Shown: piece by piece, positions 1-9,218 of the stretch
How positions within the stretch are numbered: the stretch's first letter is position 1
How the letters are laid out: each line of letters begins with the position of its first letter
Source of the DNA: Bifidobacterium myosotis
Lineage (GTDB): Bacteria > Actinomycetota > Actinomycetes > Actinomycetales > Bifidobacteriaceae
DNA: 64,000 bases
Direction: 5' to 3'
NCBI RefSeq assembly: GCF_002259745.1
Contig: NZ_MWWW01000028.1
Span: forward strand, 34,355 to 98,354
The notes under the pieces: generated by a model
Database searches by the model: none
What the model was told of the DNA's origin: nothing
Seen by the model: only the letters and a program-made list of their open reading frames with translations
Position numbers and translations under genes: made by a program

Positions 1-2
1 CC

Positions 3-74
3 GTGGACGGCCGACTCAAGGTCTGCTCGGACGGCCCGGTGTTCACCCGCGAACAGCTTGGATGGGGGGAGTGA
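3..74 (+). CDS. pyrK: Dihydroorotate dehydrogenase electron-transfer subunit, C-terminal end (partial)
   Basis: Only the last 23 codons are present; the gene enters from the left edge. The visible tail contains VCSDGPVF, which matches the C-terminal iron-sulfur cysteine region of PyrK (C-x-x-GPVF), the FAD/2Fe-2S subunit that passes electrons from PyrD to NAD. It stops with TGA two bases before the favoured pyrD start, as expected for a coupled pyrK-pyrD pair. The identification rests on this short motif plus the neighbour. Confidence 0.75.
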   Translation: MDGRLKVCSDGPVFTREQLGWGE

Positions 75-76
75 CC

Positions 77-1039
77 ATGTGCGCGAACCGGAACGTCAAC
101 GACCGTCACATCAACATCTACGAGGCACATGAGTGGAAGCACCCCACCAAGGTGGCCGGCATCGAATGGAAGAATCCGGTGGGCACCGCCTCCGGCACGT
201 TCCAGTACGCCGCCGTCCGCTGGTTCTATGACGTGAGCCAGCTCGGCGCCGTGGGCACGAAGGGCTGCTCGCCGGTGCCGTGGGAAGGCAACCCCGGACC
301 GCGCACCGCCGAAGGTCCGGCCTCGAACCTCAACGCGGTGGGTCTGCAGAACCCCGGTGTGGACCATTACCTCGCGCACGACCTGCCGGCGCTCAAACAG
401 GCGGGCGCTCTGGTCGTGGCCAACGTGGCCGGTCACTGTGACGACGACTATATGCAGGTGGTGGCCAAGCTCGCCGATTCCGACGCGGACATGCTTGAAA
501 TCAACGTGAGCTGCCCGAACGTCACGCACGGCGGCATGAGCGTGGGCACCGACCCGGTGGCCCTCGCCGCGCTGATGGACAAGCTGCGCCCGATGACCGA
601 TAAGCCGATGGTCGTCAAGCTCACGCCGAACGTCACCGACATCACCGTGCCGGCGCGCGCCGCGGTCGAACACGGTGCGGACGCTCTGAGCATGATCAAT
701 ACCGTGCTGGGCATGCGCCTTGACATCCGCACCGGCGAGCCGATCATTGCCAACAAGACCGGCGGCGTCTCCGGTCCGGCCGTCCTGCCGATTGGCATCG
801 CGGCGGTTTACCGCACGCGCACCGCGCTGCCGGAGATCCCGATCATCGGCATCGGCGGCATCGACTCCGGCGAGAAGGCGCTGGAATACCTGTACGCCGG
901 CGCGAACGCCGTGGAGGTGGGTGCGGCCGCGCTCTTCGACCCGGTGGCGCCGCTGCGCATCGCCCGCGAACTGGACGATTTGCTGGACAGCCGTCCCGAA
1001 CTCGCTGCTAAACTGGCCGCAGGCAAAACTTGGAGGTAA
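77..1039 (+). CDS. pyrD: Dihydroorotate dehydrogenase, class 1B catalytic subunit
   Basis: FMN-dependent oxidation of dihydroorotate to orotate in pyrimidine synthesis, working with PyrK. The product is about 320 residues. The motif [11 protein letters not shown] carries the catalytic-base cysteine near residue 146, which marks class 1. The C-terminal third has the phosphate-binding [21 protein letters not shown] pattern of FMN barrels. I start at the ATG at 77 because GGGGGAG lies just upstream; an in-frame ATG at 62 overlaps the pyrK tail and is less likely. The preceding PyrK tail supports subclass 1B. pyrE follows after about 90 bases, so the three genes are probably one transcript ending at the hairpin near 1902. 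Confidence 0.95.
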   Translation: MCANRNVNDRHINIYEAHEWKHPTKVAGIEWKNPVGTASGTFQYAAVRWFYDVSQLGAVGTKGCSPVPWEGNPGPRTAEGPASNLNAVGLQNPGVDHYLAHDLPALKQAGALVVANVAGHCDDDYMQVVAKLADSDADMLEINVSCPNVTHGGMSVGTDPVALAALMDKLRPMTDKPMVVKLTPNVTDITVPARAAVEHGADALSMINTVLGMRLDIRTGEPIIANKTGGVSGPAVLPIGIAAVYRTRTALPEIPIIGIGGIDSGEKALEYLYAGANAVEVGAAALFDPVAPLRIARELDDLLDSRPELAAKLAAGKTWR

Positions 1040-1127
1040 CCGGCACGCCTCCGGTTCCCTGCTTACGGGGGAACCGGAGGCGAAGCCGTCTGAGGGCAGC
1101 CGGATACAAGACTTGGAGGTAGTCACT

Positions 1128-1823
1128 ATGGCAGAAACGCTCGCACACCGCTTCACCGAATTCCTGCTGGAATCCAACGCGCTGAAATTCGGCGATTTCA
1201 CGCTGAAGTCGGGCCGTCAGAGCCCGTACTTCATCAACGCAGGCGCGTTCGACGACGGCAAGAAGATCGCCGCGCTCGGCGCGTTCTACGCCGAGAAGAT
1301 CAGCCAGGCGATCGTGCACAACACCATCCCGCGCGACATCGACACCGTGTTCGGCCCGGCCTACAAGGGCATCCCGCTGGCCGTTTCCACCTCGATCGCG
1401 TTGACCGCCCGCCATAACATGACCGTGGGCTACACCTTCGACCGCAAGGAGAAGAAGGACCATGGCGACGGCGGCTGGATGGTCGGCACCCCGCTCAAGG
1501 ACGGCATGAAGGTGCTGCTCGTGGACGACGTGATGACCGCCGGCACCGCCGTGCGCGAGGTGATCCCGAAGCTCAAGGCCGAAGCGGACGTGGAGGTCGT
1601 TGGCCTCGTGCTTTCCGTGGACCGCATGGAGAAGACCAAGGATTCCGACGTCTCCGCCGTCAAGGCCGTGGAGGCTGAATTCGGCTTCCCGGTGCTCGCC
1701 ATCGCCAACGTGCGCGAGATCTTCGACGCCGCCGCCAAGATGAAGAACGCCGACGGCACCCCGTTGCTCAGCCACGAGCTCAAGCAGCGTGCCGAGGCCT
1801 ATCTCGAGCAGTACGGCGCCTGA
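1128..1823 (+). CDS. pyrE: Orotate phosphoribosyltransferase
   Basis: Joins orotate to PRPP to give OMP, the step after PyrD. The product is about 231 residues, typical for the family. The PRPP-binding motif [13 protein letters not shown] is at residues 128-140, and the flexible-loop region [15 protein letters not shown] lies about 20 residues earlier. The start is ATG at 1128 with GGAGG nine bases upstream; the same frame stays open far upstream into pyrD but has no such site. pyrF is not in this window. A strong terminator follows. Confidence 0.96.
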   Translation: MAETLAHRFTEFLLESNALKFGDFTLKSGRQSPYFINAGAFDDGKKIAALGAFYAEKISQAIVHNTIPRDIDTVFGPAYKGIPLAVSTSIALTARHNMTVGYTFDRKEKKDHGDGGWMVGTPLKDGMKVLLVDDVMTAGTAVREVIPKLKAEADVEVVGLVLSVDRMEKTKDSDVSAVKAVEAEFGFPVLAIANVREIFDAAAKMKNADGTPLLSHELKQRAEAYLEQYGA

Positions 1824-1901
1824 CGGCGGCGGATTACCGGGGCCGCTGCTTGATTCCTTGTGCGGTTCCTCGCACGGTTTCTTTCACACAGACCCGCCAA
1901 G

Positions 1902-1926
1902 CGCCCCCTCGATGGGGGCGTTTTTT
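1902..1926 (+). terminator. Rho-independent terminator after pyrE
   Basis: A 7-bp stem CGCCCCC/GGGGGCG (1902-1908 with 1914-1920) is followed by six T. It closes the pyrK-pyrD-pyrE transcript. Confidence 0.9.
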
Positions 1927-2061
1927 CATCGGCGTCCATCGGGGCCGCGAAGAAGCGCTTGCCCCGATTCGGTTCCATCGATCCCGCAACCATCCGACCG
2001 TGAAGATGAACTTTCGGTGACATAGCCTGCGCACCGGGGCCTTCATCAATACAGTGGAAGT

Positions 2062-2907
2062 ATGAGAGATGATGCGCAGGGGCAGGTGCCGTTTGATGGG
2101 GGAGCGGCGCCGAAGAAGACACAATCCGGAAAGAACGGCGATGCCAGGGCCGGCGGAGACATCGGCATCGGACCGGGGAATGACGATTCCTCGGCAAACA
2201 AAGCTATCGGACGTGGCATCGCCATTCGCACAATCATCGCGGTGGTGCTCGTCGCCGTAGTCGTGTTCGTCGCAGCGTTCGCGGTCGGCCGGTTCACCGA
2301 GGATCCGACGAAAAGCCAGGGCTATCTCGACGTGGAGGCCAAGGCCGCCAAGGTCGAGGAGCAGGTGGCCGACAATCGCAAGAAGACCGAGGAGCTGACC
2401 GAACAGCGCAACGATTTGCGCAAGCAGGCCGCCAAGGCCCAAAAGGAAGTCGAGGACAATAAGAAGGTCTTCGGCGAACTCGGTGGCAACACGGCCGCCG
2501 GGGCCGAGCCGCTGACCATCGAATCGATCAGCGAGAGGCCGGACACGTTCTACCAGCAGTACGGGACTGCGAGCGGTGCGGATAAGTACTACTATCCGCA
2601 GATCACCGTGCGTAACAACTCGGGTCATGTGGTCTACAGCATCAGTCTGCGCATCGATATCGTGGGACAGGACGGGACCGTGCTGAAAAGCGACGCTTCG
2701 GCGTATGCGAGCAACATCGTGCTCTATCCCGGCAAGACCGCGGTGTGCAAAGGCACGATTCAGGACACGGGCTTTTCCGGGGCCACGCTGAAACCCACCG
2801 GATACTATCTGACCATCCCCGACACGAGCGGCAGCGGCGGTTCCGACGGTACCACGACGGAAAGCCACGAATTCGGCAAGGACGTCAAGACGGCGGTGAT
2901 TTCATGA
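2062..2907 (+). CDS. Membrane-anchored coiled-coil protein of unknown function (first of a pair)
   Basis: Not recognised as a named protein. About 281 residues: a polar N-terminus of about 55 residues, one hydrophobic segment (IIAVVLVAVVVFVAAFAV, about residues 58-75), a Lys/Glu-rich coiled coil (about 90-140), then an extracellular domain with ITVRNNSGHVVYSISLRI and LYPGKTA. That pattern resembles the FxLYD/DUF4352-type beta-sandwich found in surface proteins of Gram-positive bacteria. The stop overlaps the start of the next gene (ATGA), and the next product has the same layout, so the two are likely co-translated partners. No clear ribosome binding site is seen; TACAGT six bases before the ATG may be a -10 box of a leaderless transcript. 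Confidence 0.75.
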   Translation: MRDDAQGQVPFDGGAAPKKTQSGKNGDARAGGDIGIGPGNDDSSANKAIGRGIAIRTIIAVVLVAVVVFVAAFAVGRFTEDPTKSQGYLDVEAKAAKVEEQVADNRKKTEELTEQRNDLRKQAAKAQKEVEDNKKVFGELGGNTAAGAEPLTIESISERPDTFYQQYGTASGADKYYYPQITVRNNSGHVVYSISLRIDIVGQDGTVLKSDASAYASNIVLYPGKTAVCKGTIQDTGFSGATLKPTGYYLTIPDTSGSGGSDGTTTESHEFGKDVKTAVIS

Positions 2908-3920
2908 GTGACGAACAGCACGAACACGACAAGCTGGGCAACGAGCAGTATGACGAACGGCATGGCATCAAGGGTCCTGCCGTGGCTTCCGATGCAGCTA
3001 GGGCCGCGGGGTCGGAATCGGGGTCACCTTCGGCGACGTCCTCCGAAAAGGGATTGCGTGAGACGAAAACGCATGGAGAGGAATCCAATCAACTGCATCA
3101 TCGCGGGCCGGTGACCGCCAAGGTGCCCACGAATGAGACCATGACCGTGGGCGATCGGGTGTTCTCGATTCTGGACAAGGCGTTCACATGGCTGGGACAG
3201 ACCGGACGGGCCGCGTCGCGGGTGTCCGCAGGCAACGCCAGCGATGCCGACCGCGCGCGTTGGGACATCGTCAAAGGACCGCTTGCGGGGGTCGCCAAAG
3301 CGGCGGCGACCTTGGTTTGCGTGGGTGTGCTGATGTGGGCCGGCTCGACCGGTTACCGGCTCGGCGGGCAGTCCGTGGTGGTCGCGGACACGCCACAGTA
3401 CCAGCAGGCCAGTCAGAAGCTCAAGTGGGCCAACGTGGACCTGATGGAGTCCAAGCAGGACGTCGCCAACCGCGAGAAACAGATCAAGGAAGCCAACGAC
3501 GCCATCGACCAGGCCAAGAAGGACCGCGAGAAGTACGGCAAGATCGTGGAGGAGGTCCAGCAGGCACAGCGGGAGAGCAAATCCCCGGTCCTAACCGTGA
3601 TCGCGATCGGCGACACGTCGCAGTCGTACATCTTCTTCGAAACGCCGATGACAGTGCACAACAATACCGACAAGACGTATTCGTTCTTCGAGGTCTACGT
3701 GCAGGCCACGGATGCCGATGGCAACGTGGTCCATTCGGGATACGCGCTTGGGGAAAGCGAGACCACTTGCGAGCCCAACGCCGATTGCCAGATCAAGCTA
3801 TTCGACGAATTCGATCCGCGCGGCCTGAAGGTGACCCCCACGTACTGGAGCGTGACCGCCACTGACGGCAGCAGCGACTACGGCCGCTACGGTGCCGACG
3901 TCATGAGCAAGCAGCTCTGA
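2904..3920 (+). CDS. Membrane-anchored coiled-coil protein of unknown function (second of a pair)
   Basis: About 338 residues with the same order as the preceding protein. A long disordered polar N-terminus (about 130 residues) is followed by one membrane segment (AAATLVCVGVLMWAGSTGY region), a coiled coil rich in Lys/Glu/Gln, and an outer domain with TVHNNTDKTYSFFEVYVQA that aligns in style with the first protein. The start at 2904 is chosen because it overlaps the previous stop by ATGA; an upstream open extension in the same frame lies inside the first gene. I infer tandem duplication and a joint role at the cell envelope, but no function can be assigned. Confidence 0.75.
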   Translation: MSDEQHEHDKLGNEQYDERHGIKGPAVASDAARAAGSESGSPSATSSEKGLRETKTHGEESNQLHHRGPVTAKVPTNETMTVGDRVFSILDKAFTWLGQTGRAASRVSAGNASDADRARWDIVKGPLAGVAKAAATLVCVGVLMWAGSTGYRLGGQSVVVADTPQYQQASQKLKWANVDLMESKQDVANREKQIKEANDAIDQAKKDREKYGKIVEEVQQAQRESKSPVLTVIAIGDTSQSYIFFETPMTVHNNTDKTYSFFEVYVQATDADGNVVHSGYALGESETTCEPNADCQIKLFDEFDPRGLKVTPTYWSVTATDGSSDYGRYGADVMSKQL

Positions 3921-3970
3921 GCCATTGGCATCCCGTCCAGATAGGCGATGAGCCCATCCGGATAGAGGGA

Positions 3971-4147
3971 ACGGACGGTAAGTACGCGTTCTGACGGGGA
4001 TGCCGCGTACATACAGTCCGTTTGCGACCCTGGAGCGACGGTAAGTATGCGGCTCAACGAGGGTGCCGCGTACATACAGTCGGTTTGGGGCCCGGAACGG
4101 ACTGTAAGTATGCGGCTGGTTCGTCGAGCCGCGTACTTACAGTCCGT
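3971..4147. repeat. Three 51-bp palindromes at exact 63-bp spacing (family A, locus 1)
   Basis: Units at 3971-4021, 4034-4084 and 4097-4147 are separated by 12-base spacers that begin TTG and are C/G-rich. Each unit is an inverted repeat with arms like GACGGTAAGTATGCGGC and GCCGCGTACTTACAGTC around a central ACGAG/TCGTCG. The third unit is nearly perfect. The rest of the gap 3921-4255 holds only the LysR terminator hairpin. The gap lies between converging genes. Two further copies with the same spacing are at 19124-19237. Confidence 0.9.
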
Positions 4148-4186
4148 GGGAGGTCCGATAGCGCGGATTACGGCTGGCGTATACGA

Positions 4187-4231
4187 CGAAGGCGGTTCTC
4201 CTCCCGGAACAGGGGAGGAGAACCGCCTTCG
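4187..4231 (-). terminator. Strong hairpin after the LysR gene
   Basis: A perfect 19-bp stem (4187-4205 with 4213-4231) with a 7-base loop lies 25 bases beyond the LysR stop. It has no T-run on either side, as is common for hairpin terminators in high-GC actinobacteria, and may stop transcription from both directions. Confidence 0.75.
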
Positions 4232-4255
4232 TGTGGATGTCGTCCGGTCGGTGCG

Positions 4256-5179
4256 TCAGTCGATGAGCTTGTAGCCGTGGGAGGCCACCACGGACTTGAG
4301 CTTGGTGAGATAGGTCTCGGCGGCCTTGGACAGCTTGGCGCGCTCGTTGGTGATCCAGCCCACGAGCATCGTCTCATCGGAATCGAGCGGGACCGTCACG
4401 ATCTTCTCGTTATTGAGGTCGCCGTTGTCGATGCCGGTGCACACCGTGTAGCCGTTGAGACCGATGATGAAGTTGAGGATCGTGGCGCGGTCGGTCACGT
4501 TGATCTGCTTGGGGGAGTACTCCGGCCAGACCGCCTCCTCGTAGAAGTAGAACGACCCCTCCTCGCCCTGCTCGTACTGCAGGAACGGGTAGGGCTTCAA
4601 ATCCTCCATCGTGATGACCTTCTTGGCGGCCAGCGGGTTGTCACGCGAGATGAACACATGCAGCGGCGCGCGGAACAGCGGATGGAACTCGAGGTGCTTC
4701 TCGCGCAGGAGCTTGCCGAGCACGTCCTTGTTGAAGTCGGACAGGTAGATGATGCCGATCTCGGAGAGCATGTTGGCGACCTGGTTGATGATGTCGCGCG
4801 TGCGGGTCTCGCGGATGGTGAACTCGTACTCGTCGGACTTGATGGAGTTGATCATCTCCACGAACGCCTCGACGGCGAACATGTAGTGCTGCGTGGAGAC
4901 CTGGCACAGCTGCTTGCGCGGCTTGGCATGCTTGTAGCGCTCCTCGAGCAGGTCGGCCTGGTCGAGCACCTGACGGGCGTAGGTGAGGAACTCCGCGCCG
5001 TCCACGGTCAGGGCGATGCCCTGCGAGGAGCGGGTGAAGATCTCGATGCCGAGCTCGTTCTCCAGTTCCTTCACGGAGGAGCTCAGGGCGGGCTGGGAGA
5101 CGTACAGGGCATGCGAGGCCTCGTTCATCGAGCCGCATTCGACGATTTTGACGATGTATTTGAGCTGAAGCAGAGTCAT
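4256..5179 (-). CDS. LysR-family transcriptional regulator
   Basis: About 307 residues, the usual LysR length. The N-terminal winged helix-turn-helix (residues 1-60) reads LQLKYIVKIVECGSMNEASHALYVSQPALSSSVKELENELG, split here by the standard recognition-helix spacing. The rest is the two-lobed effector-binding domain. The gene is divergent from the ABC exporter operon at 5347, with a shared 167-base gap that carries two copies of CGGTTATAGC. LysR proteins commonly control the divergent neighbour and themselves, so control of the exporter is inferred. The effector is unknown. Confidence 0.9.
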   Translation of the reverse strand: MTLLQLKYIVKIVECGSMNEASHALYVSQPALSSSVKELENELGIEIFTRSSQGIALTVDGAEFLTYARQVLDQADLLEERYKHAKPRKQLCQVSTQHYMFAVEAFVEMINSIKSDEYEFTIRETRTRDIINQVANMLSEIGIIYLSDFNKDVLGKLLREKHLEFHPLFRAPLHVFISRDNPLAAKKVITMEDLKPYPFLQYEQGEEGSFYFYEEAVWPEYSPKQINVTDRATILNFIIGLNGYTVCTGIDNGDLNNEKIVTVPLDSDETMLVGWITNERAKLSKAAETYLTKLKSVVASHGYKLID

Positions 5180-5185
5180 AAAAAA

Positions 5186-5226
5186 CGGTTATAGCAGTGG
5201 GACTAGCCGATGGGTGCGGTTATAGC
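5186..5226. promoter_or_regulatory. Direct repeat CGGTTATAGC in the LysR/exporter gap
   Basis: Identical 10-mers at 5186-5195 and 5217-5226 are 31 bases apart, about three helical turns, on the same DNA face. The first begins seven bases from the LysR start codon. The position fits LysR operator half-sites or promoter elements. Function is inferred from position only. Confidence 0.45.
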
Positions 5227-5346
5227 CAATTGTTTCCATGTTCCTGTCTGTCCTGTGAGATAGCGGCTTTGGGATACCGGATGGCGACGACTCACACGGT
5301 CCGAATGCCGGGAGACTGCTAACCTGTTGATGTCGAAATCCGCGGC

Positions 5347-7275
5347 ATGGGGAAACAGGCCCGAAAGCCGCGGATGACAACGGAAACGCGAAAGGTGGAG
5401 CGGGTGGAAACCGTCAAGGTGCTGATGCGGCACATCGGGGAATTCAGGCGGGATGCCATCCTGACCCCGCTGGTGATGATCGGCGAGGTCATATGCGAGA
5501 TGATCGTGCCGCTGCTCATGGCCACGCTCATCGACGACGGCGTCGAGAAGGGGGACATGGGCGTCATCGTGCGCACGTCCCTTATCATGCTCGTGGTCGT
5601 GCTGTGCGGCCTGACGGTCGGATGCCTCGGCTCGGTGTTCGGCTCGAAGGCCGCCGCCGGCTTCGCAAGGAACCTCAGGCAGGACCAGTACGACAACATC
5701 CAGACCTTCTCCTTCACCAACATCGACCGGTTCTCCACGCCGAGCCTCGTCACGCGCCTGACCACGGATGTGATGAACATCCAGAACGCGTTCATGATGA
5801 TCATGAGGATGGTTCCGCGCGCCGCAAGCTCGCTGATCGTCGCGATGTGCATGGCGTTCGTCGTCTCCGGGCGCATGGCCCTCATCTACCTCGGCGCCGT
5901 GATCTTCCTCGGCATCGTCCTGGGCGTGCTCATGAACATCGCCGCACGCTTCTTCCGCCGCGCGTTCCCCGAATACGACGTGCTCAACGAGAACACCGAG
6001 GAGAACATCACCGCCATCCGCGTGGTCAAGGCGTTCGACCGCGGCGACATGCAGAACGAGCTGTTCCGCACGATCTCCAAGCGCATCTACGACATCTTCA
6101 TGAAGGCCGAACTGACCCTCGCCGCCGTCAACCCAGTCATCCAGCTCACCGTCTGGGCCTCGATGCTGCTCATCAGCTGGTTCGGCGCGAACCTCATCGT
6201 CGCGGGCGACCTCACTACCGGCGACCTGACCTCCCTGCTCATGTACTGCATGAACATCCTCATGAGCCTCGTGATGCTGTCGATGACCATCGTGATGATC
6301 ACGATGTCGTCCGCCTCCGCGCGCCGCGTGGCCGAGGTGCTCACCGAACGGGCCGACATGCCCGTGGCCGAGCATCCCGTCATGGTCGTCAAGGACGGGG
6401 CCATCGACTTCAACGACGTCGATTTCAGCTACCCCGAGGTCACGCTCTCCGAAAACGACCCCACCGCCAAACGTCGCGCCGACATGGCCTCGAGGATCAC
6501 CGGCACGAGACGACGCGAGCGCGTGCTCGACGACATCGACCTGCACATCCCCTCCGGCGCGGTCGTCGGCGTGATCGGCGGCACCGGCTCGGCCAAGACG
6601 TCGCTCGTCAACCTCATCCCTCGCCTCTACGATGTGACCGGCGGCGAGGTCATGGTCGGCGGCGTCGATGTGCGCGACTACGACCTCGACACCCTGCGCG
6701 ACAACGTCGCCGTCGTCCTGCAGAAGAACGTGCTGTTCTCCGGCACCATCGCCTCCAACCTCAAGTGGGGCGACCCGAACGCGACGCTCGAGGACATGCG
6801 CCGCGCCTGCCATATCGCATGCGCCGACGAGTTCATCGACCGGATGCCCGACGGCTACGACACCGTGGTCGAACAGGGTGGACAGAACCTGTCGGGCGGC
6901 CAGCGGCAGCGCCTGTGCATCGCCCGCGCCCTGCTCAAACACCCCAAGGTGCTCATCCTCGACGACTCCACCTCCGCGGTAGACACCGCCACCGACGCGC
7001 GCATCCGGCGCGCCTTCGCCACCGAGATGCCCGAGGTCACCAAGATCATCATCGCCCAGCGCGTCTCCAGCGTGCAGGACGCCGACATGATCGTCGTCAT
7101 GGACGACGGGCGCATCCACGGCGTCGGCACGCACGCCGAACTCGTGGCGAGCGACGAGATCTACGCGAGCATCGTCGAACTGCAGACCAAGGGCGGCGGC
7201 GACTTCGACGAAGCCGCGATGGGCGACCATGACGAATCGCACGATGAATCGCACAATGAATCGGAGGTGAAGTGA
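5347..7275 (+). CDS. ABC exporter half-transporter, subunit with degenerate ATP site
   Basis: About 642 residues: six-helix transmembrane domain (about 20-330) followed by an ATPase domain. Walker A is GGTGSAKTS (about 411-419), with Ala where Gly is usual. The signature LSGGQ is intact (about 515). In Walker B, LILDDSTSAVD has Asp540 in place of the catalytic glutamate. This is the degenerate-site subunit of a heterodimeric exporter of the TM287/288, LmrCD or PatAB kind. The stop overlaps the partner start (TGATG). The substrate is unknown; multidrug or peptide export is the usual role. Likely controlled by the divergent LysR gene. Confidence 0.9.
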   Translation: MGKQARKPRMTTETRKVERVETVKVLMRHIGEFRRDAILTPLVMIGEVICEMIVPLLMATLIDDGVEKGDMGVIVRTSLIMLVVVLCGLTVGCLGSVFGSKAAAGFARNLRQDQYDNIQTFSFTNIDRFSTPSLVTRLTTDVMNIQNAFMMIMRMVPRAASSLIVAMCMAFVVSGRMALIYLGAVIFLGIVLGVLMNIAARFFRRAFPEYDVLNENTEENITAIRVVKAFDRGDMQNELFRTISKRIYDIFMKAELTLAAVNPVIQLTVWASMLLISWFGANLIVAGDLTTGDLTSLLMYCMNILMSLVMLSMTIVMITMSSASARRVAEVLTERADMPVAEHPVMVVKDGAIDFNDVDFSYPEVTLSENDPTAKRRADMASRITGTRRRERVLDDIDLHIPSGAVVGVIGGTGSAKTSLVNLIPRLYDVTGGEVMVGGVDVRDYDLDTLRDNVAVVLQKNVLFSGTIASNLKWGDPNATLEDMRRACHIACADEFIDRMPDGYDTVVEQGGQNLSGGQRQRLCIARALLKHPKVLILDDSTSAVDTATDARIRRAFATEMPEVTKIIIAQRVSSVQDADMIVVMDDGRIHGVGTHAELVASDEIYASIVELQTKGGGDFDEAAMGDHDESHDESHNESEVK

Positions 7276-9185
7276 TGCCGGGACCAAGGGGCAACGCGGG
7301 CAGGAACGCGGCCGCAGCCAAGGACTACCTGAAGATGGGCCACCCGTGGCGCACGTTCACGCGTCTCATGGGCGACCTCTTCTCGCACTACGGCGTGCAA
7401 TACGCGCTCATCATGGCGTGCATCCTCGCCACCGTGTTCGCCAACGTGCGTGGCAACCTGTTCATCCAACGGCTCATCGACGACTACATCATGCCGCTCG
7501 TCCACGCGAATCCCGCCGAACGCGACTTCGGCCCGCTGCTCGGGGCCATCCTCGGCCTCGCGGGCCTGTATGCGGTAGGCGTCGCGGCGACGGCGGTGCA
7601 ATCCGTGCTCATGGCGTTCGTCACCCAGGGATTCATGCGCCGGCTGCGCAACCGCATGTTCGGCCACATGCAGAAGCTGCCGCTGGGCTATTCCGACACC
7701 AACTCGCGTGGCGACGTGATGAGCCTGTACACCAACGACATCGACACGTTGCGCCAGATGGTCTCCCAGTCCATCCCGCAGATCCTCACCTCGGTGCTTC
7801 AGCTCGCCATGGTGCTGGTCTCGATGATCTACCTGAGCGTGCCGCTGACCGGTGTGATGCTCGTCATCGCCGCGGTCATGGTGCTGCTCACCAAGGTGCT
7901 CACCGGCCGCTCAGGCGCGCATTTCTCGCAGCAGCAGAAATCGGTCGGCAAGCTCAACGGCTTCGTCGAGGAGATGATGAGCGGGCAGAAGGTCGTCAAG
8001 GTGTTCACGCACGAGGAGGCCGCCAAACGCGACTTCCGCGAAGTCAACGAGAAGCTGTACGACGCCTCCAACAAGGCGAACAAGTTCGCCGGATACTTGG
8101 GGCCCATCAACAACCAGCTCGGCTACATCGGCTATGTGATGTGCGCGCTCATCGGCGGGGCGCTCGCGATGACCGGTGCCACGGGACTCACGCTGGGCGC
8201 GCTCGTGAGCTTCCTGACGTTCGTCAAGAGCTTCACGATGCCGATCTCCCAGGTCTCCCAGCAGCTCAACTCCATCGTCATGGCGCTGGCCGGCGCCGAG
8301 CGCGTCTTCGCGCTGCTCGACGAGCGGCCCGAGGGCGACGACGGCCGCGTCACGCTCGTCAACGTCACGCGCGACGACTCCGGACGGACGGTCGAATCGC
8401 AGGAACGCACCGACGACTGGGGGTGGAAGGACCCGTCCGACGGGCATATCACGCCGATGCGCGGCGATATCCGGCTCGACCATGTGAACTTCAGCTACGT
8501 GAAGGGCAAGGAAGTGCTCCACGACATGACGATGTTCGCCAAGCCCGGCCAGAAGATCGCGCTCGTCGGTTCGACCGGCGCCGGCAAGACGACGATTACC
8601 AACCTCATCACCCGCTTCTACGACATCGACTCCGGTTCGATCACCTACGACGGCATCGACATCCGGAACATGCGCAAGGGCGATCTGCGCCGGTCGCTGG
8701 GCATGGTGTTGCAGGATACGCACCTGTTCTCCGGGTCGATCATGGACAACATCCGCTTCGGACGGCTTGACGCCACCGACGAGGAGGTGAAGGCCGCCGC
8801 GCGCCTCGCCAACGCCGACACCTTCATCGCCAAGCTGCCCGACGGCTATGAGACGCAGCTTGCGGCCGATGGCGCGGCCCTGAGCCAGGGGCAGCGGCAG
8901 CTGCTCGCCATCGCGCGCGCCGCGGTCGCCGATCCGCCCGCGCTGATCCTCGACGAGGCGACCTCGTCAATCGACACCCGAACCGAATCGCTGGTCCAGC
9001 ATGGCATGGACGAGCTGATGAAGGGGCGCACCACGTTCGTTATCGCGCATCGCCTTTCGACGATCCGCAACGCCGACTGCATCATGGTCATCGAGTCCGG
9101 GCGCATCATCGAGCGCGGCACCCATGACGAGCTCATCGCCTTGAAGGGGCGGTACTACACGCTGTACACCGGGCTCAAGGGGTGA
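7275..9185 (+). CDS. ABC exporter half-transporter, catalytically intact partner
   Basis: About 636 residues with a six-helix membrane domain and a C-terminal ATPase. Walker A is GSTGAGKTT. Walker B LILDEATSSID has the catalytic Glu (about residue 561), but the signature is LSQGQ (about 536-540) rather than LSGGQ. Together with the Asp substitution in the partner, this gives one competent and one degenerate ATP site, the classic asymmetric heterodimer. Start ATG at 7275 overlaps the previous stop; a GTG three bases earlier is possible. There is a small insertion between the membrane and ATPase domains (about 350-395) rich in charged residues. Confidence 0.92.
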   Translation: MPGPRGNAGRNAAAAKDYLKMGHPWRTFTRLMGDLFSHYGVQYALIMACILATVFANVRGNLFIQRLIDDYIMPLVHANPAERDFGPLLGAILGLAGLYAVGVAATAVQSVLMAFVTQGFMRRLRNRMFGHMQKLPLGYSDTNSRGDVMSLYTNDIDTLRQMVSQSIPQILTSVLQLAMVLVSMIYLSVPLTGVMLVIAAVMVLLTKVLTGRSGAHFSQQQKSVGKLNGFVEEMMSGQKVVKVFTHEEAAKRDFREVNEKLYDASNKANKFAGYLGPINNQLGYIGYVMCALIGGALAMTGATGLTLGALVSFLTFVKSFTMPISQVSQQLNSIVMALAGAERVFALLDERPEGDDGRVTLVNVTRDDSGRTVESQERTDDWGWKDPSDGHITPMRGDIRLDHVNFSYVKGKEVLHDMTMFAKPGQKIALVGSTGAGKTTITNLITRFYDIDSGSITYDGIDIRNMRKGDLRRSLGMVLQDTHLFSGSIMDNIRFGRLDATDEEVKAAARLANADTFIAKLPDGYETQLAADGAALSQGQRQLLAIARAAVADPPALILDEATSSIDTRTESLVQHGMDELMKGRTTFVIAHRLSTIRNADCIMVIESGRIIERGTHDELIALKGRYYTLYTGLKG

Positions 9186-9192
9186 GGGGAAG

Positions 9193-9214
9193 GGCCGTGC
9201 CGGTAGACACGGCC
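9193..9214 (+). terminator. Hairpin after the ABC exporter operon
   Basis: Stem GGCCGTG (9193-9199) pairs with CACGGCC (9208-9214) across an 8-base loop, eight bases past the exporter stop. There is no T-run, so termination is inferred. Confidence 0.5.
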
Positions 9215-9218
9215 TAAA

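Noticed and set aside
1834..2297. Minus-strand frames over the pyrE terminator
   Set aside because: They cross a clear terminator and the next gene, and lack start signals and family motifs.
3971..4147. CRISPR-like array
   Set aside because: Spacers are only 12 bases and resemble one another, the repeats are near-perfect palindromes of 51 bases, and no cas gene is in the window.
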